From positions 3,410,001 to 3,474,000 of the forward strand of contig WHVY01000006.1 of assembly GCA_022266195.1 (NCBI GenBank): DNA of 64,000 bases. The letters are read 5' to 3'. Made by a program: the position numbers and the translations under genes. This document shows positions 24,511-39,247 of the stretch, piece after piece. The number at the start of each line of letters is the position of its first letter. Position 1 is the stretch's first letter. The notes under the pieces were generated by a model that saw only the letters and a program-made list of their open reading frames with translations, did no database searches and was not told where the DNA came from. Origin of the DNA: Tetranychus cinnabarinus. Its lineage: Eukaryota; Arthropoda; Arachnida; Trombidiformes; Tetranychidae.

Positions 24511-27500
24511 TTTAACCCTCTCATAGTAGATTCAGGATACTTATTAAAAGCCCACGGTGGCAAAGATACATCTCCATGCGGTGGATCACTCGAATTACCA
24601 ATCAATGAAAAACGTAACTAGCAACGATAACCGGTGCCAATTGCAAGACACTCCAATTACTTGATTAAAAGCTTCGCGATAAAAACGTCTTGTAAAAAAG
24701 GCTCATCTTGATCATGTTCAAACATCAAAATCAAAATATCAAATTTTACAATTAATTGCTGTTTCTCCATTATCCAATTACAAGCTGTGTTATTGGATTT
24801 AAGGAAGCGATAATCTGGAATTATGCGATTAATCAATTGATCAATTAATCAACTTGAACCTTGACGTAATTTTCAAGCAACAAATCAGTTATCATTTAAT
24901 TCGATCAATTTCATGACACAATAATAAAGGAAAATAACCTGATGATGTTTATTGAACTATTATTCATCAAGTGAACCAGTTTTGACTAACATCAAGCGAA
25001 GCAAATGTTAACGAAGTAAACTTCAACTTTTACTCAACCCTTTCTGCAACTCAACATGTTTATCATAATCAAATTATGAGTAATCAAATAACCAAACTTA
25101 TTGGTAAAAAAAATAAGCGTCAAGCAACAAAACAAAAACCTTTGCAGTTGCAAAGTTTGCAGCAAAAGCTAGTCCATCATCAGGACCAATGATGTGATAA
25201 AATTCAAAGTAAACTTGTGATGCAAACATAAAGGTTACTGTTACTAATCTATATCAATCATGTGGAAGCTTATTGTTTCAATCAATTCCTTTTTCTTGCA
25301 GAAATGAAAAATGATTGTGATTATGATGATAATGATGATGACAATATTTTTGTTAATAATCTTGGATAACCATTATTTCACCTTTTGCCCATTGTTTAAC
25401 TTAAATAACTTGTTCGTCTGATCTTCTTGGACTGATATTATTAGGAATAAATGGGTAATAGTTGAGTGTTGGGGCAACATTGGTGTTGCCTTTAACAGTT
25501 GATCAAGCAATTGTTTAACGCCAACATGGCCCATTAAGCCTCCATAACAGGAGACATGCTCCAATAAAAGATCAAATTAATGAAACATTTCTTCCCTCCT
25601 TCTTCATTCTTCACCATTCTTCCTGTATTCTGTATTCAGTTGAACATTTTTTTCTCTGTTTCTCTTCGCCAGCTCTTTCTCTCTTCCATCTCAATACATT
25701 TTCACCATTTTCATCATCATTCTCATCATCATCATCTTTTAATATTATATCGTAAATACGTCATCTTAAACATACTTTTTCGCTGCCTCTTCTTATTCAC
25801 TCTAAAAGTATATTTTTACTTTTTGCTTCTTCACATTCCCTGTCAGTTAATAATGATACTTGTCATCTTTATCTGTTTCAATTTCATTCTCATCATTATG
25901 TTGACATTTTCTTTTCCCTCTTTTCCCTGAACTCTTCAGCAAAGCATTCATTTTTGTCTTTCAGAATATTACTCTTGAAAATGGTGCCATTACAATAACA
26001 TGAATTCAACTGGAAAATGGAGAGAAAAGGGAGAGAGAGAAAAAAAGAAAAGCAAAAGAATCGAAATTAAAAGCTAGAATTTTCATGAAAAAATGCAAAA
26101 TTTCATTTTCAAGATAGCCAAAGATATTGTTTACAGAGTTGCCTTCATTTGATAATCATTTTATGCAAACATTATCATGATTATCAAGCAATCCGTTTGT
26201 AAAGTTCATGTTTAGAAAGAGATTTGAAATGTTGTCCAAAGCTGCCAGTGTAAAAGGTTAAATGGTGATCCAGTTGCTGGTCAAAATTTGTTAACCATGA
26301 TGATGGACACAAAAAGATGATGGCGATAGCTGAATGGAAGAAGAAGGCAAAAAGATGATAATGATGATGCAAAAATAAAGAAGAAGAAAAGGAATGAAGA
26401 AAAGGGAAGATAAAAGAAGGTGGGTAACAAAGGGAAATGTAAACTCGGACAATCTGATTGGTTGATGGGAATGATGTGGATCATGTTAAGCAATGGTCCA
26501 TGTACATTATATACCTATTAGTATGAAGAGAAACAGGGAAAGTTTCAAACTATTTTCAGAGGTATTTCGGTGAAAAGAAACAAACGCCTTTTCTCCACCC
26601 TTCCACTTAGCTTTTCCTTTACGATTCTTTGAGGCGGAGAGATGATGATGAGAAGATGAGGAGAGCAGAGGAAAAAAAAGTGAGACAAGAGATGAGAAGA
26701 AGAAGAAAAGAAATGATGATTTTGGTCTAACTGTTATTTATTTATATACACATCAAAATCTCACTGGGATTCCAAACGATTTGATAGTAAAGCGTAAACT
26801 GAAAGTTTGATTGGAAAGTCACAAGAAGAAGAAGAAGAAAGATGATAATGATGGAGAACAAGATGAAGAAATGGATTCCATATTCATGAGAATCTTCATG
26901 AGATTATGGGTAAATCCTTTCAATTTTTGTTTTGTCTTTTCATTTCACTTTTTCTTCTTCTTTTCATCTTTTCATCTTTCAATTTTTGGATTAAACCTTT
27001 TTCCATTGAAATTGTTTTTGCAAAATTCAATTTTTTACTTTTTCTCTTCAATCAAATAGTTTCAAGATTGGAAATGATGAATTTATCGATATTTTTATTC
27101 ATTTTCTCAATTCGTCATCAACATTAAAAGTTTTTGCTCTCGTTTAACGATAATGAAATGAAACGAAAAGAAAAAAAATGAAAAGTTTTATGTACATTGA
27201 AATTGAAAGGTTGATTGTTTTGGTTGAACCTTGAAAAATGAATAGAGAAGGAAACATGGAAAAAGAGAAAAGAAAAATTCTGGTAAATTCAACCAACCAA
27301 GCTGAAGAGATGAAATGAGCAAGAAGAAAAGGGTCAACAAGAAAGAAAAGGAAGAAAAAAGGAAAACAACATAAAAGGATAAACGTTCCTAGATTATCAT
27401 TATTATCATCATCACAATCATAATAATGATAATCTTCATTTTCATCCTCACCACGAGAAGAAAATGATGAACAGGAAAAACATGGAAAAAGACTGGGAAT

Positions 27501-30500
27501 GAAAATGTTGAACAACTTGAAATTGTTGGAAGAAGAAGAAGAAAAAAGTTGAGATAAATTCTGGTGATAATAAAAAAAGTAGAATTGCATTTTCAGATAA
27601 AAACCAGATAGAATGAGTTTTTTTATCTTCTTTTTTTCTTCTTCTTCTTCTTTTACTCTTTTTGTCAAGCTTTACCTTTCTTCTTGCTCACTCTCACCCA
27701 CCACAATAAAAGAGGAATGTTGAATGTAAATGTTGAAGGTGGAAAAACGTACAGATGCTTGTGTGTTCTGATTTAGATTCAAAATAGGTTTTTCAAGATT
27801 TTCCGTCTCAATGCTCACTGTAATTGGATTTATAATCTGCAACCGTCTCTCTTCCTCTTTCCTTTTCATCATCAGCATCATCATCATCTTGCCAATGTAT
27901 TTGTGCTGGGAATGATGAAGAAAGGAAAGACTGGAAACAAGCAAACTCATAGACTCACAACATCAACAAGAAAAACGAAGAACAAAAAAAACCTTATAAT
28001 TTTCTTTTCTTTTTTTCGCGATAACCTAAAAATCGCAGACCAATATTTGTTAACAAAACTCTTTTTCCTTTTTCTTCTTCTTCCACCCAAACAATCATGG
28101 CAAGAATAGTTATCAGATGCGTTTCAATTTTCGCCTTTTGTTTATCCAAAACAAAATTTTCATTCCTTTCAAACTCATTTACCTTCAAGTTCAATTGTTG
28201 CCAAAATTTGATTCCTCAAAACATTGAGTAACTTCAATTTTTCATTTTTCATTTTCCCAAGTTCAGTTCATCAATCCTTTCCAATCAAAATATAAAGACT
28301 TAAAAAATCGGAAAATCATTTTCGAACTTGAAATTGGAAGAATCAAAGATCGATTCGAAACTTGACAAACATTTCCAAATGCAAATTTTCATGCTAATCT
28401 TTTTCGAAATTCAGTTTATTATGAAATCTTTAAGATCGAAAGAAAAAATTCATTCTGAAAAAATCGAAAAAATCATTTTCGAACTTTAAATTTGCAGAAT
28501 CAAAAATCGAAAAATGTTGCCAAGAGTGAATTTTCACTCCATTTCTGACGAAAATTTTCATTTCTTCGTCTCCTGAACAGATCGATAAAATATTCTTGAG
28601 AAATGTACGAATATTTCTGATCGATTCGTAATGGTTCAAATTTTTTCCGAATGGAATTTTTGTTTTCTTTCATCGATTTTTTTTCTCTTTGACTTTACTC
28701 TTTTGTTTTATCATTTGTGTCAAAAATTCATTTGAAATGATCAAGAATGGAAATGAATGATCCATTATTCAACCAATTGGTGTGTTTAACATTTTCTCTT
28801 CATTTTTTCCTTCCTTTCATTTTCTTTCTTTTTTACTTCACCAAAATTCGATTGGCTGTGTATTTGATGGTTCCTTCTCTCCTTCACCATGTTTAACATG
28901 TGATTTGAGGCGACTCATTGAGAAATTGAAAGGTAAACCTGAAAATATGCATCAACCTTTCACTTGATCAAGCTACTCACTCTCATCTAATTTTGTTGGC
29001 AAAACAAATTTTAGATTATTTTTCATTCTCTCGTTTACCTTCTATTTTCATGTAAATTTTACCTGAACAAATCCTGAACTTTCCCATTTGATTTCACTCA
29101 ACTGTACAACAGATTTTTTTGCTTCTCATTCAACAAAACCATTTTATAAATTGAACCAGAACGAAATCAATCTCTTTGTAATTGATTTCAATTGAAATTT
29201 CATTTCATTTTCAATTTAATTCTAAGGGCAAAAGGTAACAACAACAACAGTAAAACGAGTGAAAAAAATGCTTCAATGATGAGCGAAGGTAAAAAGAGTA
29301 GAGAAAAAAATAAACAATTTATTTGCTCATGAAGATAGTTCAGTGTTTTTTTGCATCAATTCAGATTCCAGCATTACACTTGAAGTGACATTTGCAATCG
29401 AAAAGATAAAATTGAAAAAAGTTTCATTTTCTCAAATGCTTTTCTTCATTTGCAATGACAATTATAATGATAAATCATGAGAAAAAGGTAAACTTTGGAA
29501 AAGAATTTCTTCTTGTCTGAAACTCGCCTTTGGGTGTTGAATTATTGCCAAGTTGATGGTCATTGTGCCAGTGAAAAGAATTGACAATAATGATTATGAG
29601 AAGAAGAAAAAAAGAAAAAAGAAATTCTCTTCATTCAACATTTTCTAAAGTCAAGTTCGAAAAGAAATTGCAATGTTTTTTGATTGATGATTTGCCAATG
29701 AGCTTGTTCAATGGTTCTAACCTTTTCTTACTGACCAACAATTGTGGCTTTTCATTTTTTGTTATCAACTTTGATTATCAAATGTTAATGTAATTTGCAG
29801 CATTTATTGAACAGTTCAGTTATGAATAAGGAAATGACTTTCAACTTTTGTTGCGTTCATCGCTCCATCTTTATTGTCAATTGAAACACTTTCAATTCAT
29901 TTTCATGTTCACCATTCAGTGGTCATTGTGCAAGGACAGAGAAGAAAAGAGAAACAAAAAATGGTTGAATATTAATGGTCAAATGATTATGATGTGCAAT
30001 TGGAATTGAGAGAAGAAAGTTATCAGTTCGTTGGTTGAACTGGGAATGGAAAAATATCATTTTCTTTTCAATATCAATCTCAATTTTACTCCATTGATTT
30101 GAAATGTAAAATGGCAAGATTTTACGATAAAAATTTTCTTCTTTACTTTTTTTTCTTCTTCTCATTCAAAATTTCGATTCTGGATAAAAATAATTTGCTT
30201 TTCTTCTGATGAGTTTCATAGAAAAACTTGTTTCACCATTTCTTTCCATTTCTTGTGCATTCACTTTAATCATCAATTTTAAACTCTACATTTTCAACAT
30301 TAGTTTCGAGAAAAGTTTCGACCAAAAGGAATATTATCAGCAAGGAAAAAGAAATGTTTTAAGATAAAAGAAAACTTTTTTCTTCTCTCTTCAATTTTTA
30401 TCTCCTTGACACTGAAGTCCATCCAATCTGTAATATTCTGCTTTTTCCTCTTTTGTGTCATTTTTACAGTTGACGTTCAAGCTTCCCATTATCACACAAT

Positions 30501-33500
30501 CAGTTTCAACTTGTCAACAGTCAAACCCATTGATCTACAGCTTTTTTTCTCATCGTCTTCTTGCTTCGACTTTTTACCCTTTTCTCCTTCTTTTTCCCCT
30601 GTCCAGTCTAAGTGATGAGCATGAAAAAGATGAACTTATCAGATGAAATTTTGGATCATACAATGGTATAAAAAGGACCAATTTTATAGGTTGCAAAAGA
30701 TGGAGTAAACTCTACTTTTGCAAAACAAAATTTCAATGTTGCATTAGAAATGGGTAAACTCGATTTTGAATTTCGAAAAATGAGATTGATCAAAGTCGAA
30801 TCTATTTTCACTTTTGAAAAATAATTTTCTCGTTCGTTTCTCGTCCATTCAAACTAAACTCGATCGAGAATATCAAAATATTAAAGGTATGATGATTGAG
30901 CACTCTGTGGATGCAAAATTGAATTGAAATCGCAGTTTAAACTTTTCTTAGCTGTTTGCAGTTCAAAGTCAATTTAGAAAATTTTAAAAAATGAAATTCT
31001 TTCAAAATTAGAAAAGAACCGATTTCACGAACGGTAAGGAATAAATTTGTAGGACATAAATCAACTCGCAAAAGCGTCTTCTTCAAGATGGCAATAAAAA
31101 CAATTCAATCATATTGATCCGGCAGGGTCATACAGGGTCCGGCAAAAGAACTCGAGTCCAATGTATTCTAAGAGAAATTTATGGCCTTGGGTGGATGAAA
31201 CATGCACTGAACATTTAACAATCGAAACACCTCCTAATAAAAACTTGAACTCAATTCAATTGCAAGTAATCAAAGTATCATGTCGAAGTCAAAGTCAATT
31301 TAGAAAATTTTAATCTTCATAAAGTTCGTATGAAAATCATGTTAGCCTGAAGAACTCTGACGCGAAAAGTTGAAATTTTGATTTTCTTGTTTCGTTTTCA
31401 GCTGCTTTTATTATTTTGTACCAGGAAGTGATCGATTTTTCGATTCATTTTCACCCAGCCACTCTGATGATTTGGATTCTAATATCAATAAATTGACCCG
31501 AAAGTATTCATCTTGTAATGTATACATAATGACTGTCTGTGTCCACTATTAATGTCAATTTGATGCTCCTAAAAGGATTAATCTGTTCAACAGACAAGGT
31601 CTCAACCTTTTGTTTTCACTGTCTGGTGGAAACGTAAAAGTTTGTCTCGAGTTCGTAACTTGATCAATTGATTTAAGGTTAAGGGACAAAAGACAGATTC
31701 TTGTTTTACTCTTTGCTGAGGCGCTTTTGTAAAATTTTCATGTTAAAATAAATGATCAATATGAGTCAGAATTGGGTGAAAAATGATTCAACATTACAAA
31801 AGTTGAAATTGTTCTTGAATCTTAATCTTCATGTCACAACCTTTTCGTGTTCTTTTGAATCTCTTTTTTTTCGAATATCTTTCTAGTTCAATTCCACCCT
31901 TGAGCTTCCCTCATTGAGTCTGTTGTTATATTTTTACATAGACTGTTTGACTCTTTTAATGGTCATCATTGACTTGGAAAATCAGTAAAGCGTCCAAGCA
32001 AAATTCCAAGCATAATTTGACTTCTCTTCTTTCTCTTTACTTTCCAGTTGGACAAATCATCTGCTTACCGAAGCTTAATCATATCTTTACTAACCTTTTT
32101 TTTGCTTTATAAATACAGTTTACGGTTTTTTCACTTCTTCATTCATTCCAGAGGTTTTTACCTTTCTTTTTTTCCTTTCTTTTTGTTTCAACTTGATCAC
32201 TTACATGCAACAAAAAGAAACATTTTTAACAACACCAATTGAATATCTAACCTGATGTAACCAGGTTGTGTCCTGACGACCTTTAAAGGTTCAGGTTAAA
32301 GGTGAACAATTCAAGACAAACCTAAACGTCTCAGGGTTGGTCGCAAGCCAATAGTCTTACAACGATACAAGATACAATTGTATTTGAAAACAAAATCTAT
32401 GGTTTAAATAATAAAGAGAATGAAATTGTTGGCATATTTCAAGGTCAAGATCATTCAAGGTCTTTTTTCTGAAATTGGCCCTGATTGGCTTAAGCCATTT
32501 CAAAATTTTTGATTTCAAATTATCTCAAAAACTTAGAGCATGATGCTAAAATGCAGTTATTGTTCAACACTTGTAAAATGCAGAATCCATATTCAAAAAC
32601 ATTGATTGAAGGGATAAAATCTTGTTCATGCTTATGGTTTTTTTGCTGGACCAGGATTTTATGTAAAACTGTATTTAGTGTAAAGAGTAATAAAGATTAA
32701 CTGTGCAAAAGGAGATCTAAGTTTCAATTTGAACTCTGAGGTTCTGAGTATCTTTTCTAGTTGAGGCGAAAAATCTAGCTTCAAACATCTCTGCTTATTG
32801 AATAAAAGCAGCTGGTTGTTCTGGACTTAATCTAATAAAAATATTCGATCTAGATTTCGAAAACTTCCAAAAATTTTGCATGAAATGTCTAATGAACATT
32901 GCGACTTCAATCTATCGATCAAGTAATGAATTTTGTGCAAAATTCATTTCACGCTCATTAACACTATTTCTTAGGAACCCTTATTATGCAATAATTCACT
33001 CAAAGCATTTACCGTTGAATGGTTAATGAGCTCAGATAAGACTTTTGCCAGTGTATTTACAGGCTGTTGGCGACGATATGTGTTAACCCATAAAAGGATA
33101 TAAAAGTTGATTCGAGTTGAAACATTTTTCATTGGAAGGCAAGATTTGGCAAACAGCAATTAATTAAAAATTATTTCTGCAAACTGAAGCCCAAACCATG
33201 ATGATTCATTAACTGGTGATTAAGTCAAACAGTTTATCCAGCAATGTATTACAATACATTAATTGATTGTCTTCCAGTTTTTCCTTCATTATCAAACAAT
33301 CTCATTGTTTTCTCGGTCAACAGATTCACTCACATAATCATTATTACATTACATTATTTATTGTTTTCCATCATCACCGTAACTATATTTACTGCAACTT
33401 TACCATTGATATAAAAACATTAATTAAACACAAAATAATCATCAGACAATTTCCAATGCAAAAGTTCAGACCACTTTTTGGCGAAAAAAATCTTTTCGTT

Positions 33501-34823
33501 TCAAAACATGAGTTCAAATTCAACCGTTAATCTCTTGATTATGCAGTAGAATCGAGCAAAAAAAAAGTTAATCAAAAATGAAAGTGTTGAGAGATGGAAA
33601 ATAATTAATAATCATTTTCGAGTTAGTTGCTAATGCGACTGTTGAATATTCAGTTATCACAGTCTATTGATAATGTGCTTATAACAATGGAGTAATGATT
33701 ATCTAATGATGTTGTAAGTTGATTTTTTTCCTGATTTCCATTTTCGTCTTTTACTCAACATTGGGTTTGCGTTTAAATTGACAAAAGTACAAGTGGGTTG
33801 AACTTGAGTAGGAGTGGGATAAGGTAATGTACAGTTGATCAGTGAATGTAATGAACATGTTTGGTATAAAGGTTTGGACAAGATGAACCTTTGTTATCCT
33901 TTGCTGTAATATTAATAGATATGAATTTATCTCAATAAGATGACAGGTTTCGAATTTTCCTCTCCTTTCTTCTCTTCTTCTTCTTCTCTTCCTTTTCTGC
34001 TTTTTACATAAACCATCAAACAATGTTGTCTTGCCAATGACATTTCAATGACATTTCAATGGTATATCGGATTAAATGAAAGAGACAGCAAGTGACAAAG
34101 AAGATGAAGATGATGACGAAAGGAGAGAGAGAGGAAAGGAAAGACGATTGTAAAACGTTGGTTAAACTGAAAGACAAGTTACTTGTTCCTAAAGAGCGAC
34201 AACGAAAACGACATTATCATTTCTTCTTTTCTCTTTTCTTTTTTTTTCTCTCTTCTTCTTACAACATAATAGCGCAATTGTAGTACCTTTCAGATTACAT
34301 CGATTATGTTCAACATAATGCCAAAATTAATAGTAATAGTGATGATATTTTCCTTCTTTGCTTTAGCCGACAAAACAATTTACAGATTTTACTTTAATAT
34401 TAAACTTGTTTTTGTTGATCTGTTGAGTATAAACAGCACAAAATAACATGCTTTCAACTTGGCAACATTTTACTTGCAATATCTGACTTTTTTTATTCTT
34501 TCAACTATTTCTTTTCCTTTTCATTTTAAATCGAGTTTTTAAATCATTTTTTGTGCTTCTTTCCAAATCGCTTTTAAAACGCAAACAAATCACCTAAAAT
34601 GATACAAATGTTTTTAATACAAAATGTACAGCATTGATACACAAAATAGTTAACCTTTTCAGATGCTGGTGTCATTCAATGAAAGCATAACAAGTTAGAC
34701 TTGACTTTTTCGATGAAATGCGAAAAGAAAGTGAAATATTTTTGAATCTCATTCAAGCATTGAAACAATAGATGAAAAATTCCGATCGATTAACGAAATT
34801 ATTTTATCCTGTACGCCTGTTTG
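24511..34823. other. Intergenic sequence, no gene recognised
   Basis: AT-rich, with long purine runs (26640-26720, 27300-27360), pyrimidine runs (25595-25740, 27625-27660) and GAA, TTC and GAT short repeats. The longest open frame (27144-27668, minus) is a translation of these tracts, rich in Phe, Ser and Glu/Lys, with no family resemblance. Confidence 0.65.
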
Positions 34824-34859
34824 CAGTCATAACTCACGAACGGTTGATGCTACAGACCT
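34824..34859. repeat. Dispersed repeat, copy 1
   Basis: A 36-bp stretch beginning CAGTCATAACTCACGAACGG matches 55240-55275 at 34 of 36 positions. Weaker similarity runs downstream in both copies (a TGAAC...TTGAAGA pattern), so it is probably a fragment of a longer dispersed element. Confidence 0.75.
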
Positions 34860-34905
34860 CAGACTTGAACCATAAGTTTTTGCTGATTGAAGAATCATTA
34901 GTTCG

Positions 34906-37447
34906 AACAGTCAAATCACATCCTTTTTAAACCTCTAAATGACATTTGAAGGTCATTTTCTAAAAGTGAAAGTTTTTTCGGATTGGTTGATATTTGTTAC
35001 ATGTTCATAACTCATGCCGGTCAAAGGATAAGACTATTTCCATAGCGTTCAGTTAATCAATTGGTTTTGAGAAAAATTCATTTATCTTTCGATTTATCAG
35101 CAATCAATTAATGAAGTATAAACTTCATTGTTCAAAAGCCAAAGAATCATTTTTATCTTACATTTTTGTTCGAATTGAATCTGTACTTTTTGTCACTTTA
35201 TCTGTTAACAATAAACGGATTGTGAATATTTTTGAAAATTTCTTGGGACTCAACATTAACTGCAAATACAGTTTTGTATGAAAGCAGAAAATTGTCTGAA
35301 ATTAAATCAAAGTTTGATACTTTTTTCGCTTTATTTACATCCTTTGAATATGCAATTTAGATTTAGTGAAATGTGATTTAAAACTAAATAAATCAATGGT
35401 TTAGCTTTTCATTTTTGTTGGCGCATAAACTCTCTAGAGGTTATTGAGGAGAAAATTTTTTTTTTGATTAATACGATGAGATAAGAAGAGACAAAATGAT
35501 GCCGATCATCATCACTGATGATGAATAGTAAAATGTAAAACCAAAAGTCACTAGAGAGTGCTCATGGGAAAGAGTCACGTGTAGAGATTAAAGGGAATCG
35601 CCAAGGATAAGTACAGAGAGTCGCAACTTGCAGACTTTGATATCTTTATTTTCAAATCAAAACCCTATTCATGATCAACCTAAACTTGAACCAAGTCAAT
35701 CTGATGAAAAATGACCAAATGCTAGCTTCGAAAGAAACAGAACAAAAATTTTTTTCATAAATATCATTATCTATCAATTTCATTATTAGATTAAAATTAT
35801 CTCTGTTATTTAAAAGAAATATCATATTTGGAACATATACAGGGAATGAATAGCAAAAATTCTGATAAGATTGAGAAACAAAGAGAAAAGGAAATTTTTC
35901 AAGTTTCGAAATTTTCTTTCTCTTTTCATTCCATTATTTGCAGATTACAACGCAAATAAATTTAGGCATCAAGCTTTTGCTCTTTTGTTGCATTCGAAAA
36001 AAAGTTCCAAAAAATAAATTTCGATTTTTTCTCGAAAGATGTAATTCTCCTTTGATTATCCAGAATCACTTGTCCATAGAATCTTGTTGAAGGGAAGAAA
36101 TTTTCAAATCTTGATTCGTTTTCTCGGTAAACATAATCAAAGTGTTAATAGAGTCACAATTTGTTCATTTAGCGATTAAAATACAGAGAAATGCATTAAT
36201 CTTTTATATCGCCTTTTTGTCTTGATATGAAATCCCTTGAAGGGAGTGAATAAGTTTTGATTTTTTTGCTTCACTCTTTTGCAATTCAATGTTGAATTCA
36301 AATGTTAACTGTAATGGTAATAGTTTTTTAGACAAATGTGGTTGACAGGGAACAGAGTATTAAATTATTTACCAATTGTCGATTTGATTATGGCGATTAT
36401 TTATGGTCATGTTTAGAGTTTTTTTTCTTTCTCTTTCTCTCTCTTTACCATTGTTCAATATGGACAACAAGATGAGGCGAAAACACAATCCACAACAAAT
36501 TTAACTAATAATAAATACAATCTCATTAAAATGTTGGCAACACTCACTCCTAACTAATAATCATAAAATATTAATAAAGACGGATATAACACAATATTAA
36601 AGCTAATATCAACGCTTATGTTACAAGTTGTGAATAATGTGTAAAGGACTTGGCAAAGACAGAAAAATGCTTTTCCAAAAGAGAAATTAATTTCCTTCTT
36701 TTTTTCCATTTTCCTCATGCATTAAAAATTGAACACTTTTCAACAAATTAAATTCTTAACTCTTACTCTTTAATCATCTTGTTTATTAGCTCAACAATTG
36801 AACAGCTCAAGAGTCGTTTAAAACATGATAATGAGCTGAATAAAGAAGTGGCACAAAAAAATGGTTCAACTTGATTTTGTATTAACAACAGCAGTTGTAA
36901 TATTTTTGCGCTCTTTATTGATATCATTTGCATAATCAAATCAAAAAATGTTTATTAAACAGCAAACAAATGACTTGTCTTCAGCCCATTATTAAAGTGT
37001 ATTATATTGAGAAACCTCAAAACTTTCAGTCAAGTCTTGAGCATTTTTTGTTGAAACATGTAAATATTGAAAATGAAATTTTATTGAAATCGATTCAAGG
37101 TTGGAGTTTTCAACATATTATATTACAATGTAGTCAATTTTTCTTGTTACAATAATAAGGTAAGAAAACCTATTGACTAACATGGGCCTTTAAATCAGCC
37201 ACATATTGAGAGTTTTCAAATCATCATTGCTGAGAAATAAATGCTATTTTTTCCCGTGATAGCTCAAGAACTAAAGATGCCAAATGTGTATGTTTCATTA
37301 CATGCTATAATCTCATAACATGGGAGTTTTCATCATATCAGGCTCAAGTTGATTCAAGTTAATTTTGTAATTTGACCTTAATTGAAGGTCATCTTGAGGT
37401 CTCAGCGTGTTGGTTGCTAAAGACAGCATGAGGGAGACCATCGAAAT
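34906..37447. other. Intergenic sequence, fewer simple repeats
   Basis: More mixed composition than the flanks, with few purine or pyrimidine runs. It may hold decayed transposon sequence, but no coding domain is readable. The 75-codon open frame at 36928-37155 is unremarkable. Confidence 0.55.
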
Positions 37448-37491
37448 TGGAATCCGCTAAGGAGTGTGTAACAAATCACCTTCCTAATCAA
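37448..37491 (+). rRNA. Isolated 28S rRNA-like fragment (pseudogene piece)
   Basis: GGAATCCGCTAAGGAGTGTG, followed by TAACAAATCACC and TTCCTAATCAACA, matches a very conserved core of eukaryotic large-subunit rRNA. From memory the core reads the same with CTC for ATC in TAACAACTCACC and GCCG for TCCT, about 41 of 44. Flanking sequence, including a GGTCTCAGCG block at 37399, is not clearly rRNA, so this is a short decayed insertion and not a working rRNA gene. Confidence 0.75.
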
Positions 37492-39221
37492 CAAATTATT
37501 TGTTTGTTACGAACCGGTAACGCATACTGCTCAGAATAGTGAGTGTTTAAGCATCTTTTGAGGAGAATCTCGAAAATTCATGTATTTTTGGAATAATGGG
37601 ATACACGATATTCTGGAACCACGATGAAAAGGGCTCACCTTATTTATTTTTGTATCCTGAATCTCTTGTCGTTCTCAGAAATTGACAGTCATGTTAACCA
37701 ATTTCTTGTCGCAATGTAAAATAAACTATTTTTGGATGTTAAACTTTGAAGCAGCTTGACTAACCATTTTATGATTAAGAGCTTACATAATCTTGAGGAA
37801 AGCAGAAAGTTCAAATTTTGAACTTCAAAATGAACTTGAGTAACTTAAGAAGTCATTATCTGCAAAAATATTGTCTTTTCAATTTTCTTGTCACAATAAT
37901 AATGCAAAATAAAAGCGGTTAACTGTTGAGTAAGCCTTGTACTGGCAACATTAATTTTAAATCTTGAATTTAAAGATGATTCAAAAGTATAAAAGTTGTT
38001 TTAAAATGAGCATTTGGTTGAAGACATTTACCGTGAAAACCAAGGGAAACCTTTAAAGAGCACCCAATGCTAAACACCTTCATTTACTCGGTATAAACAT
38101 TTACCATTTTATCCTGCCTTACTAGACAATGGTTATTACTCACGGGCTAATCTCTAATTCCTGTCTAATCCACTTACACTTGTTTGATTTTGTTTGTAGT
38201 TGAGTTTACTTAACAGTGCCCAAGTGAATTATCATGTTACACTTTGATTGCTATTAATAGTCCAAGGGAGAAAGTAAAACTCGCTCATGGATTAACTGTT
38301 AACAAATTCAAAGTGTAGAACATTAAACACTTTTCTTGATAGTTCCGGTATAAGTAGCAATGTTTAAGAAGGCAATGAAAAGGAAAATGATCCAAAATTT
38401 TACTCATCATTCCTTACAATGTAATACAATTGCAATATTACATGGTAAAAAAAACAAACAAAACAAAAAAAGATGTCGCTTGCAAGATGAGTAAATATTG
38501 AAGGTAAACTTGAAAACTGTCCAATTGATTCAAAGTTTTCTGATCAGGGAAACTTTTCGCATAATCATTGCAACCATTTGCCTTTGCAGTTCTGTATTCA
38601 TGAATTTTTCACTTTATCGCTTATTCACTTTGCACATTCTCATTGTTCAACCAAAGTGAATATTCATGGTTGAAATGTTTCCTGTTTTTTTCGTCGTATT
38701 TGCGCATAAAAAGCATAACAATTATTACAACCCTACAGGTTACAAGAGTAATTTAGCATTATTCACTTGTCATCAAGTTAATCATCATCTTCGATTCAAA
38801 GTTGACTTTTTTTCTTTTCTCCACTTTTGCATTGTTGTTGTACCATTCTTACCCTCTTCATCTTTCCTCTTCTCCATCATTTCCACCGTTAATAGTTTTT
38901 ATTGCGATGATGTTTTTTCTTTTTCTTTGGCTTACAGATAACATTGAGCTTTTTTTAGCATTCAGTTTCAGTAATGACCACTTGACTTGCTTCAAATGAT
39001 ATTATAAGGCTGGCAAAGAGGAAAAACGAGAGTAAAAAAGAAGAGAAGAGAAGAAAAAAGATTAAAAGGAATGATGATGATGAGGGAAGAATGCAGACAT
39101 CTACATGAAGTGCTTGGAGAGGCAAAAAAGGAGGAGAAATAGGAGGTAGAAAAGGATGAGAAAAATGTTATCTTGAAGATAACGAGTAAAAAGCATCTTC
39201 ATCACTTGAAAGTTTTACTTT

Positions 39222-39247
39222 TCTCTCTCTCTCTCTCTCTCTCTCTT
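39222..39247. repeat. CT dinucleotide microsatellite
   Basis: About twelve uninterrupted TC units in intergenic DNA, one of the longest dinucleotide runs in the window. Confidence 0.92.

Noticed and set aside
27144..27668. 174-codon minus-strand open frame, longest in the intergenic DNA
   Set aside because: It is a translation of purine/pyrimidine tracts, rich in Phe, Ser, Lys and Glu, with no recognisable domain.
31110..31150. TTGATCCGGCAGGGTCATAC, faintly like the 5' end of 18S rRNA
   Set aside because: Needs several gaps and mismatches to align and is not followed by more 18S-like sequence.
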